A stretch of DNA of 64,000 bases from Lottia gigantea (lineage: Eukaryota; Mollusca; Gastropoda; Lottiidae). Shown here one piece after another: positions 24,331 through 39,391 of the stretch. Made by a program: the position numbers and the translations under genes. The first letter of the stretch is position 1; each line of letters opens with the position of its first letter. The notes beneath the pieces were generated by a model. It saw only the letters and a program-made list of their open reading frames with translations, was not told the origin of the DNA and did no database searches. The stretch is from NCBI RefSeq assembly GCF_000327385.1, contig NW_008707601.1, forward strand, positions 342,406 to 406,405. Reading direction: 5' to 3'.

Positions 24331-27300
24331 AATGGTGTATTATGTTTAGTTGCAGTAATGGAATTGGTCGGTTGTTATAATCCCCTTTTTCCACTGTAGC
24401 TACAAGTTAATGTCGAGTCAAAAGCTATCAAGAGCTTATCCTCTTTTTGACGAGCTGTAAAGTAACTACATAATTACAACAGTGTATGAAAATAACCCCG
24501 AGTAAATTATTGTGTTGAAAACAGGGTGGAACCAGCATTTATTTTATCATTTCCATGGTTTCATTCATAGTCTGAATTCTCTACGTGAGTTTTAGCACCG
24601 AAATAATACATTGTTGGCTGCATTTCCCGTAAAGATTCAGATAGGTATTAAACTAGGGCCAGGACTGTGGAAGTATCTATTGTGGTAGGTCGGTATGAAA
24701 TCTGTCGGATAGTCCAACCCGGTTTCTCTCTCTCATCAATATAATTTCGGAGTGACTAACACTGTCAGTCATTGCTTCGAACCTAGGCCCGTGCTTTCTA
24801 TGAATTAAATTCTCATTTCATCTTAACACTGCCATTCGGTTGGGACAATAAATCGAGACTATGTTTGCTACAGACTGTGCCTGTGATACACCCCTCCTGC
24901 TAACACCAGAGCCGTTTTTGATTGAATGAGAAGCAAAATTGAAAACACGTGGAATCTGTTAGTACTTAAATCTGGCCTTGAAACTGAAGAAGTTTATATA
25001 ATTTATATCTACAGATTGTATCAAATCTAAATTTCAATTCCAACCACTTACTTCATATCATTCCAAAGTTTGTTTTGAATTTTGACAGTCTACATACCTT
25101 ATGCTATCTTAATACTGAGGAATTCAGATGATCTGGATAAAACTGATTTGACAATATGCCATCGCTTGAATAAAGGCAATTTGTATCTCTGGAATATCTG
25201 AGATGTTTGAATACCCATTTCATTTTAACTATCGATGTGCGTTCGTATATATATATATTTAAAAATGAATCTAAACAAGCGCACACTTGTATAATTTGAG
25301 ATAGAGTCCACCAGCACATTGATGTTACAGTTGCGCTCCATGTCCGCCATATAAAACTACTCCGGCGTTAATTCGTTCTGCGTTCAAGTCGAATATTGCA
25401 AAATGTCTGCTGAGCTATTAACACGGGCCACGACTAGCATTTTTGAAGTTTTTGTTCTCTATCTCCACTACTGTGATAAGTTATGCTAATATGTTTTTTT
25501 TTATCAAATTCTCAGAAAGAACATCAATCAAATTTATTATCTTCGAAAGTTATCATAAGACAAATATTGAACCCTATGTTTTTCTCTTATCATAAGCCAC
25601 AATACCAATTGAAACCTGTCCTAATCTGTTTGATCCAAGAAGACAAAACATTGTTAATGGTAATATTGTGTATTTCTTGGCATTTCATTTCCTGCAATAA
25701 TTTATTTCTGCCAGTAAATTGTACCAATTTCAACTTGCAGGAACTATGACGTCATGTTGTTTAGACGAGTTTTTAACTCTATCTTGTTCTAATGACCTAG
25801 ATAAAAGTTGGACCGCTGTTTAATACCAGCAGATTCTTATATTTAGAGTTCTTTTGACACCATAGATCTATAACTCTTTCTGTAGATGAAATATTAGTAG
25901 GTTTCTTTCACATTTAATGAAAATAAAAATGATATGCAACACAAATTGTCATACAGTTATTGTTTATTTATAAAATCTAAAGTTTGCTAATGTATTTAAA
26001 GGGCGAAGTGTTTATTGGTATATGTGTTTATTGATGGGGGGGGGTTTCGGTACGGGGCATTTGCGTTTTTGCCAAATCTCTTGTAGAGTTGTTGTTTCTG
26101 CGCTTGTTTCTGATGTTTGTGACAGTTTTCACCCAGTAGACAAACCTGTCTGTCTTTGTATTAAAAGTTATAAGTATTTAATGTTGTACTCAGGTAAATG
26201 TATATAAAATATCGATTTCCATTCTACCTGACATTCTTGGCATACTTTCTACCTGAATAATTTACTACTCTTACCTGATGTTACATAGACGTAATGACCT
26301 GGTGGCAGAATTGGGCAGAGCGTTTGAGGTGGGGCGATGAGGGGCACACCAAGGCGTATCGTTAGACTGGGGTAGGGCTGTATAATACGTATTCCTAAAA
26401 GATCACATGAACACAATACACCCATAGACAGAAGGCTCTGGAGGGTTGGGGCGTTGAAAAACACACGCTACAATAATTCATCGATAGTCTGCCGGGAGAG
26501 TTTGGACAGATTTCTTGATAAAAATAACTCAAAACATCGAGAGTCAGTAGAATAGGCTTGAAACAAGGATATCTGGTGGGTACAGTTGGGGAAGTTACTC
26601 ATCAAAACCACGAATAGATAGGTATGGGCCGATCTTTGAGGGATTGGTGATAAGGGACATGTCCTTTTAGATATGAGTCTCCTTTCAAAGATAGAAAGTC
26701 TGAGTCTTCGGCCATTGTTTTCGAAAATTGGAGCAATCCCTTCAACCAAAGTATTTACTTTATTCATTAACAAAGGCAATAATGGCCGTAATTAATATTT
26801 CAGTATTAATTATATAGACTTTAGTATCAATGTATGATCGTGGTATTGTCGGATATTGAATAGAAACAAATATCAAATAAACAGACGGTGTCCATTTCCA
26901 ACTTCTCGACCTCAGATGACATCAGTATCGATTACCATTGTTTCTCACCATCATCGTCATCATCATTAACATCATGATACTAGACACATCATACTGACTC
27001 ACACGCTTTACACGTGTCGTCTTCCTGGTGTCAATAGGTCACGTGATGATTGATTGACTATGTAAAATAGATGTATTGTTATATTAAAAGTGGCTAATTA
27101 AATGGAAAGTGGCAAAAGCTCTCTGTCTTTTTGTGCATATACATGTACTTAATTGGTTTTAAGAGATTTCCCACTACATTACGAGAGTACCATCAAGATT
27201 TTAATATAGGGACACAAGGGGGCTATTGAACATGATGGGTATTATAGGATTGATATAGATCCCTCTCAACATTATAGGAGCAATTACAACTGCTGACTTT

Positions 27301-28316
27301 TACATATAAACCTCTTCTGAACAATAATGGAGCAGTGTTGACCGCTTTCTCAGACACCCAGGTAAGGTGAGGCTAGTACAACCTACCTTATTTAACCATT
27401 GTGTCTGCTAGACGTGTGGACAATATCGATCACTCTTGGAAATCTGACATACCATAGAACATGATGGACATTTATTCTGAATTGATTATTCTGTTGAGAT
27501 AATTACTATATCTATATGCTGTAGGTCTGTATCAGTAGGTTAAATGATGCAGAAGTGGGCCAATATCGATCCCAACTGTGTATATATTATACATATACAT
27601 TTATTTACTCTCGTTATAATGGTGATAATGAGGTCTATATTCTGGTATATAATAATTATAACAATGAAATGATGAAAGAAAGAATTGTATTGGTTGACAC
27701 AGAATGAGAAAATAAACTATAAATTTTATATTTATCCTTTTATGGATTTACTTAATTGCAAAAAGGTCCAGTCCATAAACAACCGTCGTTTGTTCTCCTG
27801 ACAAAAATTCGAGAAGAATGGCACAAACTGATCAAGTTTAATAAATTCCAAATTTAATTATCAACTATATGTAAAGACAAAATCTATCGTAACGGTTGCA
27901 TCTAAGGTGGCAAAACACGAACGTTTTCAACAGGCTGAAGATGCTTGTCAGAAGAATGCATTGGTAAGGACAACCTAGCAGCTGTATAGTTAACTTGAAG
28001 GCATTTAAGTTCAGTGCAAAATGCTCCATAATAATGAGTGAATATCGATATAAAAGCGGTGTGGTGTGGTGTATCGAAAACACATGTTGTTCCAATATCA
28101 CCACCTGTTGTAGTCTATAGATTCATTTACATCTTATTTACATGCTTATTGACTTCATTCAATACTCGGTATACATATATGTATATCACTGGACATACTG
28201 GACATATACTGGTCAATACGACATTGACAGTCAGACAGTTTTGACATAGATATGTCAATTTGAATCAATGCCAATACGCCTGGCTGGAGTGACAACCCTG
28301 ATCGTTTACGTCGCAG

Positions 28317-28372
28317 TAGCATTACTATATGAATATAGCATTACTATATGAATATAGCATTACTATATGAAT
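28317..28372. repeat. 19-bp tandem repeat, 3 copies
   Basis: TAGCATTACTATATGAATA is repeated three times without change, apart from the end of the last copy. Such perfection implies a young expansion. Confidence 0.95.
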
Positions 28373-29309
28373 CGTAGATTTTAGAAGTCTTGTAACTATA
28401 ACAGACTAAGGTGCCGGATATTCCTTAGTTCGAACCATTAACTTTTAGTTCAAATTTGTGTAATACATTTCCTCTGCAATAATTCTTATATATGTCACTT
28501 GTTTTGTAGTTCATTCTCTTTTTTCATCAGACAAGGGTTTCTGTTAGGCCCTATGTTCTTTTAAGTTTTAGTTGACGACCTTTTCTAATGGGTACATAGC
28601 AACTCAGAGTGACTTTGTCGTTTTCGAAAGGTCGATACCTTTTAGGTGGTTCTAATCAACCCATAAAATATGGAAAAAAACAGCAAAACAAGGTAGATAA
28701 TTTAGTCGATCTGTCATTAACTAATCAAGTAGGAAGGAATGAAACTACGCGCTATGTCTCAGAAAGTACTCTCAGAATATATATTCATACTGATTATTGT
28801 TTATCGATATCGAGTTCTTGTTACCCTCCTACAGAATTATCTATGACCTCCTTAGTCTCTTTGTGACCAACAGAAATAATACTTATCACATAAATGAATA
28901 AACACACTGAGAAATGCCGATCCCTAAATGCTTAATGGGGGATATTTGATAGCATTTCAAGGGCCAGTCCTTATAGGAACATCTACATAAATCTATTATT
29001 TCTTACATACTTAAAATGTTTCAACGACTTACTAATTGTTTTTCAGACTTGTCATTAACCAATCCCTCAGTAGTTGAGTGTCTCCTCGTTTCCACTCCTT
29101 TAGTGTTAAATTGTAACCTCTTTCTAATTACAACTTAAATGATATTAATGTCTAGATATGGTCACTGGTCTCTGGTGTAACAACTATTCGGACATTTATT
29201 GAGTTTCCAACTGTCTTCATTAGCCCACATGGTGCAGAAAAGTAGGGAATAAAACTCCAATTATTTCATTAAATTTTATTTCAAAAATCCAAGTGCCAGA
29301 GTTGACTTC

Positions 29310-29990
29310 TGCCCTCACTGTTACAATTTATATTTTATATAATATCAATAATAGTTTGATTAAAAAATAATGACATTTTGAAGTATATAAATTATATCAA
29401 TTGACTGAAAACATGAGTTGATCAATATATTGAGAGTATCTACAAGTCCCAAGCATCAGTCAGTGTCAACTGGTGACCTCGCTGTTACAACTTATAGATT
29501 GAGTGGAATCAAATTAAATTGACACTCTCCTCAGGCTATTAATTTGCACTACATGTACATGAAGTTTTTTATGCAGTAATGACAAGGCTGAAGCTGGATA
29601 ATACTTGATAAGTATCATGTTTTAAATTCTCCAAGACCCTACTCCACAGAGCTGTGATCTGAGAGGACCATAACTCTTTAAACCTCCCGTATCTCAAATT
29701 TCCATAAATTCGGACTGGGTACGAAACACACAACTTTGCGAAAATTCTTAAAGGGGAGATCAACTATGTGAGTCATTCGAGTTATCCCAATTTTTAGGGG
29801 CACATTTTTAAAGCTTATAAAGCTACAGGTCTCCATCAATTACAACTATATACATATATTAACCTTGCTGTTACAACTTACAGTTTAATTGGAAGCACAA
29901 TATATCGTAGATATGACACTCTCAAGCCATTAACGTGCAATATATACACTGTTACATAAAATTTTTTAATGCATTCATGATTAGGTTAAC
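29310..29990. repeat. Diverged direct repeats, 2-3 copies
   Basis: CTCGCTGTTACAACTTATAG near 29478 and CTTGCTGTTACAACTTACAG near 29863 begin copies sharing TGACACTCTC, a GCCATTAA-type block, a GTGCAA or TTTGCAC block and a TTTTTTATGCA-like end over about 120 bp. A shorter related block, CCTCACTGTTACAATTTATA, lies near 29313. These are old, scattered copies of one unit whose function is unknown. Confidence 0.6.
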
Positions 29991-32900
29991 ACTCGATAAA
30001 GTGTCAAATTGAAAATGGCAAATACTCTATTACATAACGCTGTGGACTTGTATCGCCTCTAGGAGGCCAGTAATTCATTTATACTCAACGTTTTCACATC
30101 CGAAATATCATCCAATGCTCCTTTAGGAAGTCCATCTCGATCCATTCCTTGGTACCATTTTTCATGATTGATATACTTCCTCACGTGGAAAGTTCAGTAG
30201 CTGTTACCAATCTTATTTTGAATTTAGGGTTTCGTTTAGCGGATAGTTAGTATTTATCCGAGACAATGTCTTATAAAAGTTCCTCTTTAAATAAATTGGA
30301 ACTATTTCTCATTTGGACCCTCTATAAACTATAAGAACGATGACCACACACAGAACAACAATGGCATTACAGCATCGTCAGTAAATAATGTAGGTCATGA
30401 GTTATCGTTCTTGACAAAAATTCAATTTTGTTTTTAAGAGTTTTATCTTTATATTTACTTAAAAACTAAATTATGCAACCTTGCAATTCTGAACCACTTG
30501 ACCTGGAGGTTATTGTTCGAGGCCAGCTTGTTAAAAGTCATCAATTAAAATTCGGCATTTGAATTCATATATATTTCACACAAGCAGGATTTAATTAATT
30601 GTTAAAGGACCTGGCTTGTTCTAGATGTGAAGTGTTTAGGTGAAACAACAAAGAAACAAAGGAAAGTTTTTTAACGTAATTTGTTTGCAACACCCTTATT
30701 TTACAAGTTATTTGTTCCGGACTTCCGTTCACACGCCTTGTTACTCTCAGTTTTATGAATGGAGATCGTTAGAGTTTTCATTCATAACTTCCTGTTTTAC
30801 TACAAGATATCATGGCGTTACTTGGTCGTGGAGATGACGTCATCTTGATACCAAATTGGGCATGTCGTCTGATTTTTTATTGTTACCATGGCATTATGCT
30901 GCTCTCAAATTTTGATGTACATTTTCAATCTGACAGATATTTTGAATTTGACCGCCCTCTCCCCTCTTTTTTTTTTAGATCTAATAGGTTTAACTGATAA
31001 TAGTAGGCGAGTAGGCTAAGGAATTTAATAGACTATGCATAACTCCAGAATTTAAAATTAATAATTAACTAAAAAATGCGTGATAGCAAGCTCAGAAAGA
31101 TGAAATTTGAAACAAATTATCATTGTGACTAAAAACTGATTAGAATAGAACTGTAATTAACACCGTATAGTATTACAGAATAGGAAATAACAAGGATTGT
31201 CAGGGAAACAGGAATGACCATATTTGGTAGGCATACTTTGCGTCTGAAAGAAGCTTGAACATATTTTTAGCTGAGACCTAAAGACCTACTCATACTCTGA
31301 AAACAAGGTAGATATGCCTACTCTGATCTCAATAAAGTAAAAAAAAGTCCACAACATGGCAATGTATTACAAACAAAAGCCACAATGGCTCATAGAAAGA
31401 GAGAAAGCTGCATTCAATAATATATTAGATATGTCTTTCCACAACCATCATTAACATAAAATGGTCCATTGTGCTGTACAGTCGTTCCCTTGTGAATTAA
31501 GACACTCAAGCAATAGCTTACTGTTACACACCTTGTTGAAGAGATACTATGCAGTCTGTATTTATGTTAGAAACTGTCTGTGAACTGTAGTGAAATGACC
31601 CGAAGTGACCTATAGTAAAATAGTAAGTACGGTATGTTAGTTGTATGTAGTAATGGATGTCAGTAATGAAAACAATGGTAGTAATAATATAGAGTTAGTA
31701 TACTATACATACACCCACTACCAGTTCTATATACCACATGGCTTCAATACCATTACAAACACTAACCTGCAGGCATATATCTACACCAAGGTCTTAACCG
31801 TGGAATGGGTGGATGTGCTGAAATCATTCATAGCGCTCACCTTTTGTAATCATTGGTCTGCTTAACAGACTTCTCCGTGGATCACTCACACAATTTACAG
31901 TTGTACACTCCTGGAAATACAAAAAAAAAACACCAAAGTAATACCCATTCTACCCATTATCAATGTTTTGTGTTAACCCTTGCTAGTTCCGATCTGTATC
32001 ATAATGAATTAATGTATGTATAATCTAAGGTACACTGGTGACCTGCTAGGGTTAAGTATAATCTAAAGTAGAATCTGAACTACTCCATACCGCTGTGTGA
32101 TACAGAATGTTTGGTTAATTTCTGGCTTCAGCCCAAATTCTTAATATTTCTAATTATTCTGAATGACTCGACCTGATTCTAGTAATCTTTCAACAAGTAG
32201 GTTGGTTATTCTAAACAGTTGTTGTTAGGATAGGTCAAAGGATAGGACTTGGGTGTCAAATAGTAGTATTTGTACCATACAATGGTAATATTTTATCAAA
32301 AATCGCAGTCAGATGAAACCGTCAAAAGCCAAAAACAACAATCACAGCCACGACGAGGTTATCGCCAAAAGATATCAAATATTTCAAATTATTTGTATGT
32401 AGTAAGGGTGGAGAAGGGGGCGGTGGGGGATGACGGGTGGGAGTGCGTGAGCCCAAAATATTTTGACGAAAATAACATTATTAGATGCTTGGAATCTCGG
32501 AAAAAGTTACGATGTTGACAACTCTAGAAAGCCAAACTTTACTGAGAAATCTAAAAAGAAATTGCGTCTTGAATACTGGGTAATAATCTTAGACAATCTT
32601 CAAAGCTGCAGGAACTAAAACAGTCTCCATAAAATTATACTAGATAAACAAACCTATCGAGATCTCAACCAAAATCAATCGACGTGGGCTGAGATATTTT
32701 CCTTTCATTTCCGAGCAATATTCAGATGGAATTTCTCTATTGAAATTATTTTCTCACAAGACAATATTCTGGACCGATATGGAAAATATTTGCTAGACTG
32801 ACAAACAGGTATGAACAGGTTAAAGGGGTCCAAAAGTTTCATTGAAGGAAGGACGCTAATAGCTTAAAAACTTCATCTTTCTACAAGATTAGCTAAAACA

Positions 32901-33149
32901 ACACCCGTGCAGTGTGCAATGAAGTGAAAGTGTAACGGAACGGCAACAATGAGCCCATCACTTCTTCGAGTAAAATTAATTTGAAACATCACGTGATTAA
33001 ATTGTAGTTAAGTGGACAACCTTTAGAGACATTAACCTTTGACCACAACGTTTCGCTCCGACCCCATTGATGGAATATAATTTGATTAGGTCTATGTAAT
33101 AAATAGTCTCGTTAGAAGAAAGAGTCGATGAGATTAATCATCCACCATT

Positions 33150-33420
33150 ACTCATCTCTTTATCGATTCCTTTCAAAACATGATTCATTTCGTTTCGTTT
33201 TATTGTTACAAATTTCATTCCATCATTTATATCATATTCATTATTTCGTTTTCTTCTATTAACCATTCCATCAAATTTATTACTTGCTTTACGTCTATTA
33301 CCCACTCGCCAATTTGTTTTACATTCGTTTTCTGATACTTTGACATTCCACAATTTTAATCAAATTCATTATTTCGTCTCAGACTATTAGCAATTCTCCA
33401 ATTTATGTTCCCTTCATATT
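33150..33420. repeat. Degenerate pyrimidine-rich repeat region
   Basis: TCATATTCATTATTTCGTTT near 33230 recurs as TCAAATTCATTATTTCGTCT near 33361, with weaker TTCATTTCG and AATTTATT blocks between them. The minus strand is partly open, with a loose Asn/Arg-rich recurrence (RRxNNE-F/Y-D), but it starts with no ATG and has a stop in the next unit. I regard it as a degenerate tandem repeat rather than a gene. Confidence 0.45.
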
Positions 33421-35284
33421 TCCGATGGCTTGAATCGCTACATTACAAATTTATTGCTTCTTCTAATACTTGTGTTCTTCCGAGCATTTATAAATTAGAA
33501 ACTCAATTCATTTCGTTTTCTATTGGAGAGAAATCCACAAATTAAACGGGACTGGCTGTGATTGTTGTATCGTTTTAGAATTGTACGGTATCCTATTTAT
33601 CAGTAGTTCAATCGACGGTCAGAAGTCGCCTACTTCATTACAGAGGTAATTGAAAAATCTTGTTCTAAATTGTTGATGTTTCTCACTTTTCTGACGACTT
33701 GCATCAATTACAGGCCATTTACTCTAACTGATAGTACAGGGTTTAATTTAAAGTTCTATTAGTCAGACTCCATCATAACTTGCTGCCTTTCAACTCTTTA
33801 ATGGATCGTCTTGCACTCCAAACTTGGCTTTATTCGTGTAAGCAACATGTCCAACGGGGCTGTCTTTCGACATGGGTTTATCAAGACCATTGTGTCAAAA
33901 CCATGCCCCATTGGTCATACATCCTCGAGATAAGACAATGTCAAAACCCGTATTCGTGATACGATGAATTAAGACATACTTGATTGGAGTTTAGCACATG
34001 TTATTGATCATTTAACCTCAAAGTTTAGTCTGATTGTGCTTTCGACCTGTCGCAGCATCATATTCGTTCTTAAGTATTTTTGACAAATCTTCTAACTAAT
34101 CATAGAAGGGAGAATTGAAAAAGAAATCAACGGCCTTAAGGAACAATCATAAAGTAAAGGAATGAAGTTCTATTTCTGATAAACGGTTGGTAATTTCCTG
34201 ACGATCAAATACACTTTAATAATTACAGATGAAACTAGGCTACTTTTACTAGACTAAGACTAGTAATCAAAGACTAGATCAAAGTGGAACCATTATCCAG
34301 CACATCTTTCTGATGTCCCTGAAACCATGTTAAATATGTCCATGGTGGACTTTCGTAGAATATTTTACTTGACTTGCTTCAACTATTGATTCTAGAACGG
34401 TAGCAGAAAGGGTTCAGGAATCATTCAAAGGGTCGAATGTTGTGGAGTACAAAACGTTCGTCCATGTGGACTACATTGTTTCATGCCTAGATTATAACTA
34501 GAATCAAGATAAAGATTTGAATAGAGCTCGAGTTTCTATTCCCATGATGAATTTTCCGACTGGAAATGACTGAATTCTACACAAATTGTATGGAGCCTTT
34601 CAATCCAATTGTGATATTCTGTTTCCATGGAGGCTTGGTCTGTCTGGTGGTTTCCTTTCATAAAGTCACGTTTCTCAGTGGAGATCTGTATAAAAGGCAT
34701 GGACCGTTCCTGTATAACCTTTTAAATCAAATGACGTTTCTGTTCTTTTTAACCCCCAGGTTTGATAGACCTGGCGATCGTAATCTACAGCATTAAATTC
34801 ACAGGAAAATCAATGATTCTTCTGTGCAAATTTTACAAATTAATTGAGATAAGACCTGTTCTGTACAACTTGAACCACAAATATTGCAAAGGGTAACTGA
34901 AAAGTGTAAGCATTCGCCTTCTTACCTTTGTTGAATAAAACATCTCGGTTGTTTCCAATTGCTTCATTTTCTATAATGGATGGTTCCAAGATATCTTAGA
35001 GAAAGAAATATATAACTAAACAAATGTAAAATACTTATGCATACAATATTTTGCGGTTGGTCGTCTGCTAGGAGAGTACGTACCAAGGGTATGCATCCTC
35101 CTCAAAGTTAGAAAATATTTGAGGCTACGACAAGGGCTGCCAAGAGACGGTTTTATGTAGCCTCTCAACACAACTCACAGAATGACGAGTCCCTGTCGAT
35201 AGCTTAAATTGCAGTTACAAGCCCTAACCGATAAGTTACATGTCCCTGTGGATATAATAAAACGTGGTTACCAGCTCAATGGGT

Positions 35285-35505
35285 AGGTTACATTCAGTCC
35301 TATGGACAGTATTTATTCTTTTACAAGTCCCCGTGGACAGTATTTATTCTGTTACAAGTCCCTGTGTGATTTATTCAGAGTAATTGTTATAAGGAGAGAT
35401 GTCGTTTGAAAAGGGTTAATGTGTGCTTTGTCTTGTTAGACGATCTCTAGAGGAAAGGGTTAATTTGTTCCGTGTCTTGTTAGACGATCTCTGGAGAAAT
35501 CAGAC
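35285..35505. repeat. Two adjacent short duplications
   Basis: GGACAGTATTTATTCT occurs near 35303 and 35335, followed by TTTTACAAGTCCCCGTG or TGTTACAAGTCCCTGTG. Downstream, GTCTTGTTAGACGATCTCT is repeated about 50 bp apart (35429 and 35477), each preceded by AAAGGGTTAAT. They are non-coding. Confidence 0.75.
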
Positions 35506-36084
35506 TGTCAGTTTCACTATAAATACACTCAAACACTGAAATACTGACTCGGTGCTGGAATAAATGAAACATACATTAAATCTAAGCATCTTCCTGGAAT
35601 GAAGAAAAGCTGTAAGTTTTAGTTTGTATGCGGTTTTTTGTGTCAGTGGCGTTTCGAGGAAACATCAGCTATGAGGGCCGGGCGGGGGCCACAATTTTCC
35701 AGGCTATTCTTTCACTGTGTAAATTAATATAATATTTGAAAGAATGGGGGTGGGCAAAGCTGGGTCAGTCTCTTTTCTGGGTCCCCTGTAGAACGCCATT
35801 GAATGGTTTTTCCAATCCTCTGCCCGACTCGGATAAATGAAAGTAAGGATTTAATTCATCATACCACGAAAACGGTTTTGACATGGTCTTAGGAAGTATG
35901 ATGAATGAGGGCATGGTTTGGACACGATGGGATTAAATAGTACTGGTAATTCCTTCCAAAAAACATCCAGACACATTGAATCGTTATTCAAATCACTAGT
36001 AACTTCAGAGTAATAAGATTATTTTCAATAACACAAACTCTGATTGGTCTATACCATATACTTAACAACTTTAGGTTGAAACAA

Positions 36085-36300
36085 AGGAAGGAGCTCTTAA
36101 AAGCACTGCCATTTGACGTCATTACTCTCGGAAATTCCTTGAAGAGTTCTTGTTCTTTTAAACTGCTAAACTAACTTTCGAATTCAACAAATGACGATGA
36201 TGATTTGTTTATTAAGGTACAAACAAGAAGTATCTCGTCTTCCGGAAACTCAAAGATAACATTGATTTATGACGTCATTACTCCTGGAAATTACTTATGA
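36085..36300. repeat. Duplicated block carrying TGACGTCATTACTC
   Basis: TGACGTCATTACTC followed by TCGGAAATTCCTT at 36114 recurs at 36270 followed by CTGGAAATTACTT. The perfect CRE octamer and its flank are the conserved part and the rest is diverged. Confidence 0.6.
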
Positions 36301-39300
36301 TTCCGACAAATTACTGTATTGGTAATTGAATGAGTACCAAAAACCACTATCTAGTCCCAGGCGTTTGGAATGGTTAAATTGTAGAATTAAGTAGACGAAT
36401 TACCTCCCAATTGACTTAATATCAGACAATGTCTGGAGGAATAAATCTGATAACTGACAAAAACTCAGAGAAAATCGACGGTTGTTTACAGACAAATTAC
36501 ATTCCCACCATTATTCTTGTCAATATAATTTATATTACCAGTAGTCACCAGTTAACCCTGTCGTCTTCACATGATTATTGGAAAATAACGACAATTTGTG
36601 GTGGTATCGAATGATTTTCACTTATATAACATTTACGGGTGTAGCGCGAAGCAAGCGATGTCCACTTCTATACAATTATTGCTCCCGATTGCCATCCGTT
36701 GGACGCTATTTTTACGGAATTGTCTTGCGTGTACGCATTTTTAATATTGTTATGATAGAGACAACTTAGAATACATGAGCTGTCAAATCAATTTCCTAAA
36801 AAACAGAATCCATACAATGGTAACAATACATCATTCACAGTGCGTTAACTGATGGTATGTCAATTTCGATGAAATAATTTTACGTTTTCAATCATTTAGG
36901 TCAATTTGCTAAGAGACTTACGTGACTTAAAATTTATCGCAGTGAAATAAGACTTCGAACGCTTATATTACTTCATATAGAATTTCTAGGATTGTCTTAA
37001 GTGGTAAAAGTAGACACAATCTATAGTTTGCAGCCCAGAGTTATGTGATGCCTGAATGAGACCTTAACGTCTAAATAGGTAAAGGAAACGACGATCTTAC
37101 ATACCGACCATTCCACCGTGTAATACAACCATCGTCCACACCTAACAATATTAGTCAGAATGGTTTATCTCCAGTATACACTACCGACTTGTGAAATAAA
37201 AACGACCAGAGGTTATCAGTTTGAAACATGGTTAATTTGTCTGGTCGTCAGGTTAAATAGAAGCTTGTCTCGTACAAATTATCAACGTTCTTGGGCCATG
37301 AGTCAAGTATTGCAAAACGCAACAATATTTTAGGAGATTGGAATGACTTTTACCATGCAATTTAAGGTTTCAGAGCAATATTGTCTTTACCTTTTACGCC
37401 GATAAGTGTACAAATCGAGAGAATCATTATGAATCAGTTTACTATAGCATGACATTGTACATAATGTCTCTTAGTACCCCTTCATTCGGAAATCGAAAAT
37501 TGCTTTCCCTTATTGGATACTCTATGTAGTAACTTGTTATCGTTACCAAAAAGTAGCTGAAACGTAGGATAATGTGCAACACTACATCCTTTCCTTGCCA
37601 ATGATAGCAATGTTTCAATTGATTTGGTACTATGGTGTACCATGCTTGTAACACGCAAATATTACGCCATATAAGGCCAAGTAATATTAAACATCATAAT
37701 TTAACTTTAAGGTAAACAATTTGCTTTGTTGTTAACGCCTGCAGGTTTATGGACCACCAAGTCAGACTGCTACAAGCTAGAACTAACAGCACCTCTACAG
37801 CAATAATAAATATTCAGAACAAAACGTGCTTTATTGTATCATATGTTGATAAATAGATAGCACTACTTTCTTTTACTAAAACTTCATCTCTCATCACCTC
37901 GTCTGACTTCAAACAGTAGGATAACTTCAAATAGAATTTCTTGTGTTTTGAGAGCAACTTAGATCTGGACAATGTAACAAACTATTGATCGTGAGTTTTT
38001 ATATTCGGTGGTCAAAAGGCATCATCCAATCGACCTCGCTATAATTGGTATGGATAATCCGTGAAAAAGTCTCTTGAGGAAGAGACCTGTTTGCCTAGTA
38101 AACAATTGGTTGCAGAGCCTTACATCATTTCACTGGTTTCATCAGGAAAAATCAGTATGTGAAATTAATGGAAACGCAACTGCAAACGAACGCTCCTAGT
38201 TCATTTATTTTGGGGCATTTGTTTGTTTGTGGTAAGCAGGTGTTTTAGGTGCAACATTACTAAAGTCTAATCAAATCTATTTTGTCGTGGTACAGGAATT
38301 TCTTATTTAATTAATTAATCTCGAATGTTATAACTTGACGCTTTAAGGAACAGAAGACCCTGTCGATAACCTACAAGTGTCTACCACTGTATGAAAACAT
38401 CTCGCTCTTTGTTGTCGCTATTTTTTAACAATGGGCAGATAACCCCTGAGTGTTTTATTCGAGGTTTTTGGGTTCGTTGTCATTAAATTTGTCTGTTATG
38501 TCAGACCTGCTTGTGTCGTCTCCTGATATTTCTCTCGGAGACAATAGAGTCGTTTGAGATGAGAAAGGAGACTTTCTGCCTTTGTAGGTTTCATAGAATG
38601 GAGTTACATCCAGTTCTCGTATTGTAAGAGGGACGGGGGGGTGGGGGGGGGGGGTATAATGGAGTGAAGTACAGAATTGAAGTTCTCTAAAATGCATGGT
38701 ATTGAATGACTTGTAGTTTTTGGCCCAATGTAATTATTGAGTTGTATACCATGATCTATTTTAGGTATTCAATTCTGGTCCGTTACGAATCCCACGTATT
38801 TTGTAACAAGGAAATAATGTTAAAGCGGTCTAGGAATAATATAAGAGCAATCTCCGTCCAATGCATGTAGTTTTTTTATGTTAATCCATAGGATTAAAAC
38901 TAATGTAGGAGATGCATCATTTGAAATCTGATTACCATAATCCATGTCAGCTGACAATATCTGACATGTCATATAGAGATTATAACTGCCTCGAGTATAA
39001 TCCGAATTATTATAATATGACAACCAAGGACCAGCTGGTTGTCATTATATTGGGACATCGAAGTATAATTTAGCTGCTTCTATCTTTCTGTATTATTCCC
39101 TAGGTGAATAATCAACTTCTCATTGTCTCTAAAAACTGTGATATGTTTTATTCAGTTTGGAATAATTAACATGAAATGTAAATCACTTAAAAGAATAATT
39201 TGTTTCAGCTTTACAGTTTGCTCTGGATTTTGTGTATTTTTGCGATGTTAAGCGTTATAGACGATTCTCTCCAACAGATATACTGACGAAAAGACCATTG

Positions 39301-39391
39301 AAGTGTTTGTAATTGCCTTTTGGTGTTTGCTTTTGCCTTGTGGTGTTTGCTTTGGTACTGTCAAGTTTCATGAAGCATATACAGATGAGCT

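Noticed and set aside
26249-26767. Two consecutive open stretches in one minus-strand frame, about 170 codons in all
   Set aside because: No recognisable motif; locally higher GC lowers stop frequency, so chance is sufficient.
32281-32517. 78-codon frame with a good ATG context
   Set aside because: No family, no neighbouring splice evidence; length is within chance.
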